16,736 bases of DNA from an uncultured Alphaproteobacteria bacterium (GTDB lineage Bacteria; Pseudomonadota; Alphaproteobacteria; Puniceispirillales; UBA1172). How positions within the stretch are numbered: the first letter of the stretch is position 1; each line of letters begins with the position of its first letter. The position numbers were made by a program, and so were the translations under genes. Of this stretch, positions 15,647-16,736 are shown one piece after another. The stretch is taken from positions 1 to 16,736 of the forward strand of contig CALFYS010000010.1 of NCBI GenBank assembly GCA_937952245.1. The letters are read 5' to 3'. The notes below the pieces were generated by a model. That model did no database searches and was not told the DNA's origin. It saw nothing but the letters and a program-made list of their open reading frames with translations.

Positions 15647-15655
15647 CAGAAAATC

Positions 15656-16735
15656 CTATTTATGTGCAACAATATCGGCAATGGCTTTGGCGGCGGTGAT
15701 GGTATCAGCCTCACCCCCAAGGTCACGGGTTCGAAGAGCAGGGTTTGATAAGGCTTCTTCAATGGCTTCCACCAATTCTTTTGAAGCGGCTTCATGGCCA
15801 AGATGATCCAGCATAATGGCGGCTGTCCAGATTTGCCCCACGGGATTGGCGATGCCTTTGCCTGCAATATCAGGGGCTGAGCCATGGACAGGTTCAAATA
15901 ATGACGGATAATCCCCTTCAGGATTAATCGACCCCGAAGGCGCAACCCCAATCGTGCCGGTGCAGGCGGGGCCAAGATCAGACAGAATATCGCCAAACAG
16001 ATTAGACGCCACCACGACATCAAACCAATCGGGATGCAGCACAAAATTAGCGGCTAAAATATCAATATGGTATTTATCCCATGTCACATCAGGAAAAGCT
16101 TTCGCCATGTTTTCCACCCGTTCATCCCAATAGGGCATGGTGATGGAAATACCGTTTGATTTGGTGGCAGAGGTCAGGTGCTTGCGCTCTCTTTTTTGCG
16201 CCAGTTCAAAGGCGAATTTCAACACGCGGTCAACGCCATGGCGCGACATCACCGTTTCTTGAACCACAATCTCACGTTCGGTTTCAGGGAACATCCGCCC
16301 CCCAATGGATGAATATTCCCCTTCGGTGTTCTCACGGACGATCAGAAAATCAATATCCCCCGGCACGCGCCCCGCTAAAGGAGACGGCACGCCCGGCATC
16401 AATTTCACTGGCCGCAGATTGACATATTGGTCAAATTCACGGCGGAACTTAATCAAAGACCCCCAAAGCGAGAGGTGATCGGGCAAAATATCAGGCCAGC
16501 CCACCGCCCCAAAGAAAATCGCATCATGGCCGCCGATTTGGTCTTTCCAATCATCGGGCATCATCTGGCCGTGTTCGGCGTAATAATCACATGACGCGAA
16601 ATCATAATGGTCAAAATTGAGGTTAATGCCATGGCGCTCGCAAACAGCGTCCAAAACAGTTAATGCCGCGGGCACCACTTCTTTGCCAATGCCATCACCG
16701 GGGATGACTGCGATACGATATTGATTTTTCTGCAT
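15656..16735 (-). CDS. dmlA: D-malate/tartrate dehydrogenase, beta-decarboxylating
   Basis: A 359-aa member of the isocitrate/isopropylmalate dehydrogenase family that oxidises D-malate to pyruvate and CO2 with NAD, or acts on tartrate (TtuC/TDH). Near-diagnostic segments are VIPGDGIGKEV, FGAVGWPDILPDHLSLWGS and FRREFDQYVNLRPV. Catalytic Tyr141 (ENTEGEYSSIGG), Lys192 (SATKSNGI) and metal ligands Asp225, Asp249 and Asp253 (SNLFGDILSDLG) are all present. The gene appears complete: the ATG is at 16735, one base from the window edge, so its ribosome binding site and promoter lie outside. It leads a two-gene unit with the Tas-type reductase. D-malate versus tartrate as main substrate cannot be resolved from sequence. 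Confidence 0.9.
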   Translation of the reverse strand: MQKNQYRIAVIPGDGIGKEVVPAALTVLDAVCERHGINLNFDHYDFASCDYYAEHGQMMPDDWKDQIGGHDAIFFGAVGWPDILPDHLSLWGSLIKFRREFDQYVNLRPVKLMPGVPSPLAGRVPGDIDFLIVRENTEGEYSSIGGRMFPETEREIVVQETVMSRHGVDRVLKFAFELAQKRERKHLTSATKSNGISITMPYWDERVENMAKAFPDVTWDKYHIDILAANFVLHPDWFDVVVASNLFGDILSDLGPACTGTIGVAPSGSINPEGDYPSLFEPVHGSAPDIAGKGIANPVGQIWTAAIMLDHLGHEAASKELVEAIEEALSNPALRTRDLGGEADTITAAKAIADIVAHK

Positions 16736-16736
16736 G

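Noticed and set aside
1..16736. Search for CRISPR arrays, insertion sequences, tRNA or rRNA genes, toxin-antitoxin pairs, retrons and phage genes.
   Set aside because: No regularly spaced repeats, transposase or reverse-transcriptase motifs, cloverleaf sequences or small toxin-like pairs were seen; the space is filled by recognisable metabolic and transport genes.

Overview
The window is a compact, gene-dense stretch of about 16.7 kb. It reads as the chromosome of an alphaproteobacterium, possibly a marine oligotroph such as a SAR116-type lineage; that assignment is inferred from protein character, mid-range GC and short intergenic gaps, with no rRNA or other marker to confirm it. No gap between genes exceeds about 130 bp. 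I see no tRNA or rRNA gene, CRISPR array, transposase, phage gene or plasmid signature.

Layout, left to right. Plus strand: the 3' nine-tenths of mfd (transcription-repair coupling factor, cut by the left edge). It meets a minus-strand DsbA/FrnE-like thiol oxidoreductase tail to tail. A 125-bp divergent spacer then leads into plus-strand hflX (ribosome-associated GTPase). hflX converges on a four-gene minus-strand polyamine importer operon, read potF (binding protein), potG (ATPase), potH and potI (permeases). A rho-independent terminator or attenuator and three 12-bp tandem repeats lie between potF and potG. Next, all on the minus strand, are a two-gene YeeE/YedE-type sulfur transporter split into halves, an EamA/DMT transporter, a 73-aa zinc-ribbon protein, a second EamA/DMT transporter, and a SAM-dependent methyltransferase whose stop codon overlaps the start of that second transporter. 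A 96-bp divergent spacer precedes a plus-strand pair, a quinone oxidoreductase (MDR family) and a cupin protein joined by a TAATG overlap. These converge on a minus-strand pair transcribed from the right: a D-malate/tartrate dehydrogenase (dmlA-like) followed by a Tas-type aldo/keto reductase.

Functionally this is a housekeeping and nutrient-uptake region: DNA repair, ribosome rescue, import of polyamines and sulfur compounds, small-metabolite export, and redox metabolism of quinones, carbonyls and hydroxy-acids. I found no convincing new multi-gene system. The most interesting non-coding signals are the potF-potG attenuator with its adjacent triple repeat, an inverted repeat on the promoter of the split sulfur transporter, an imperfect dyad beside the quinone oxidoreductase promoter, a repeat-built Pro/Ser insertion in Mfd, and three convergent gene pairs with almost no room for a terminator between them.
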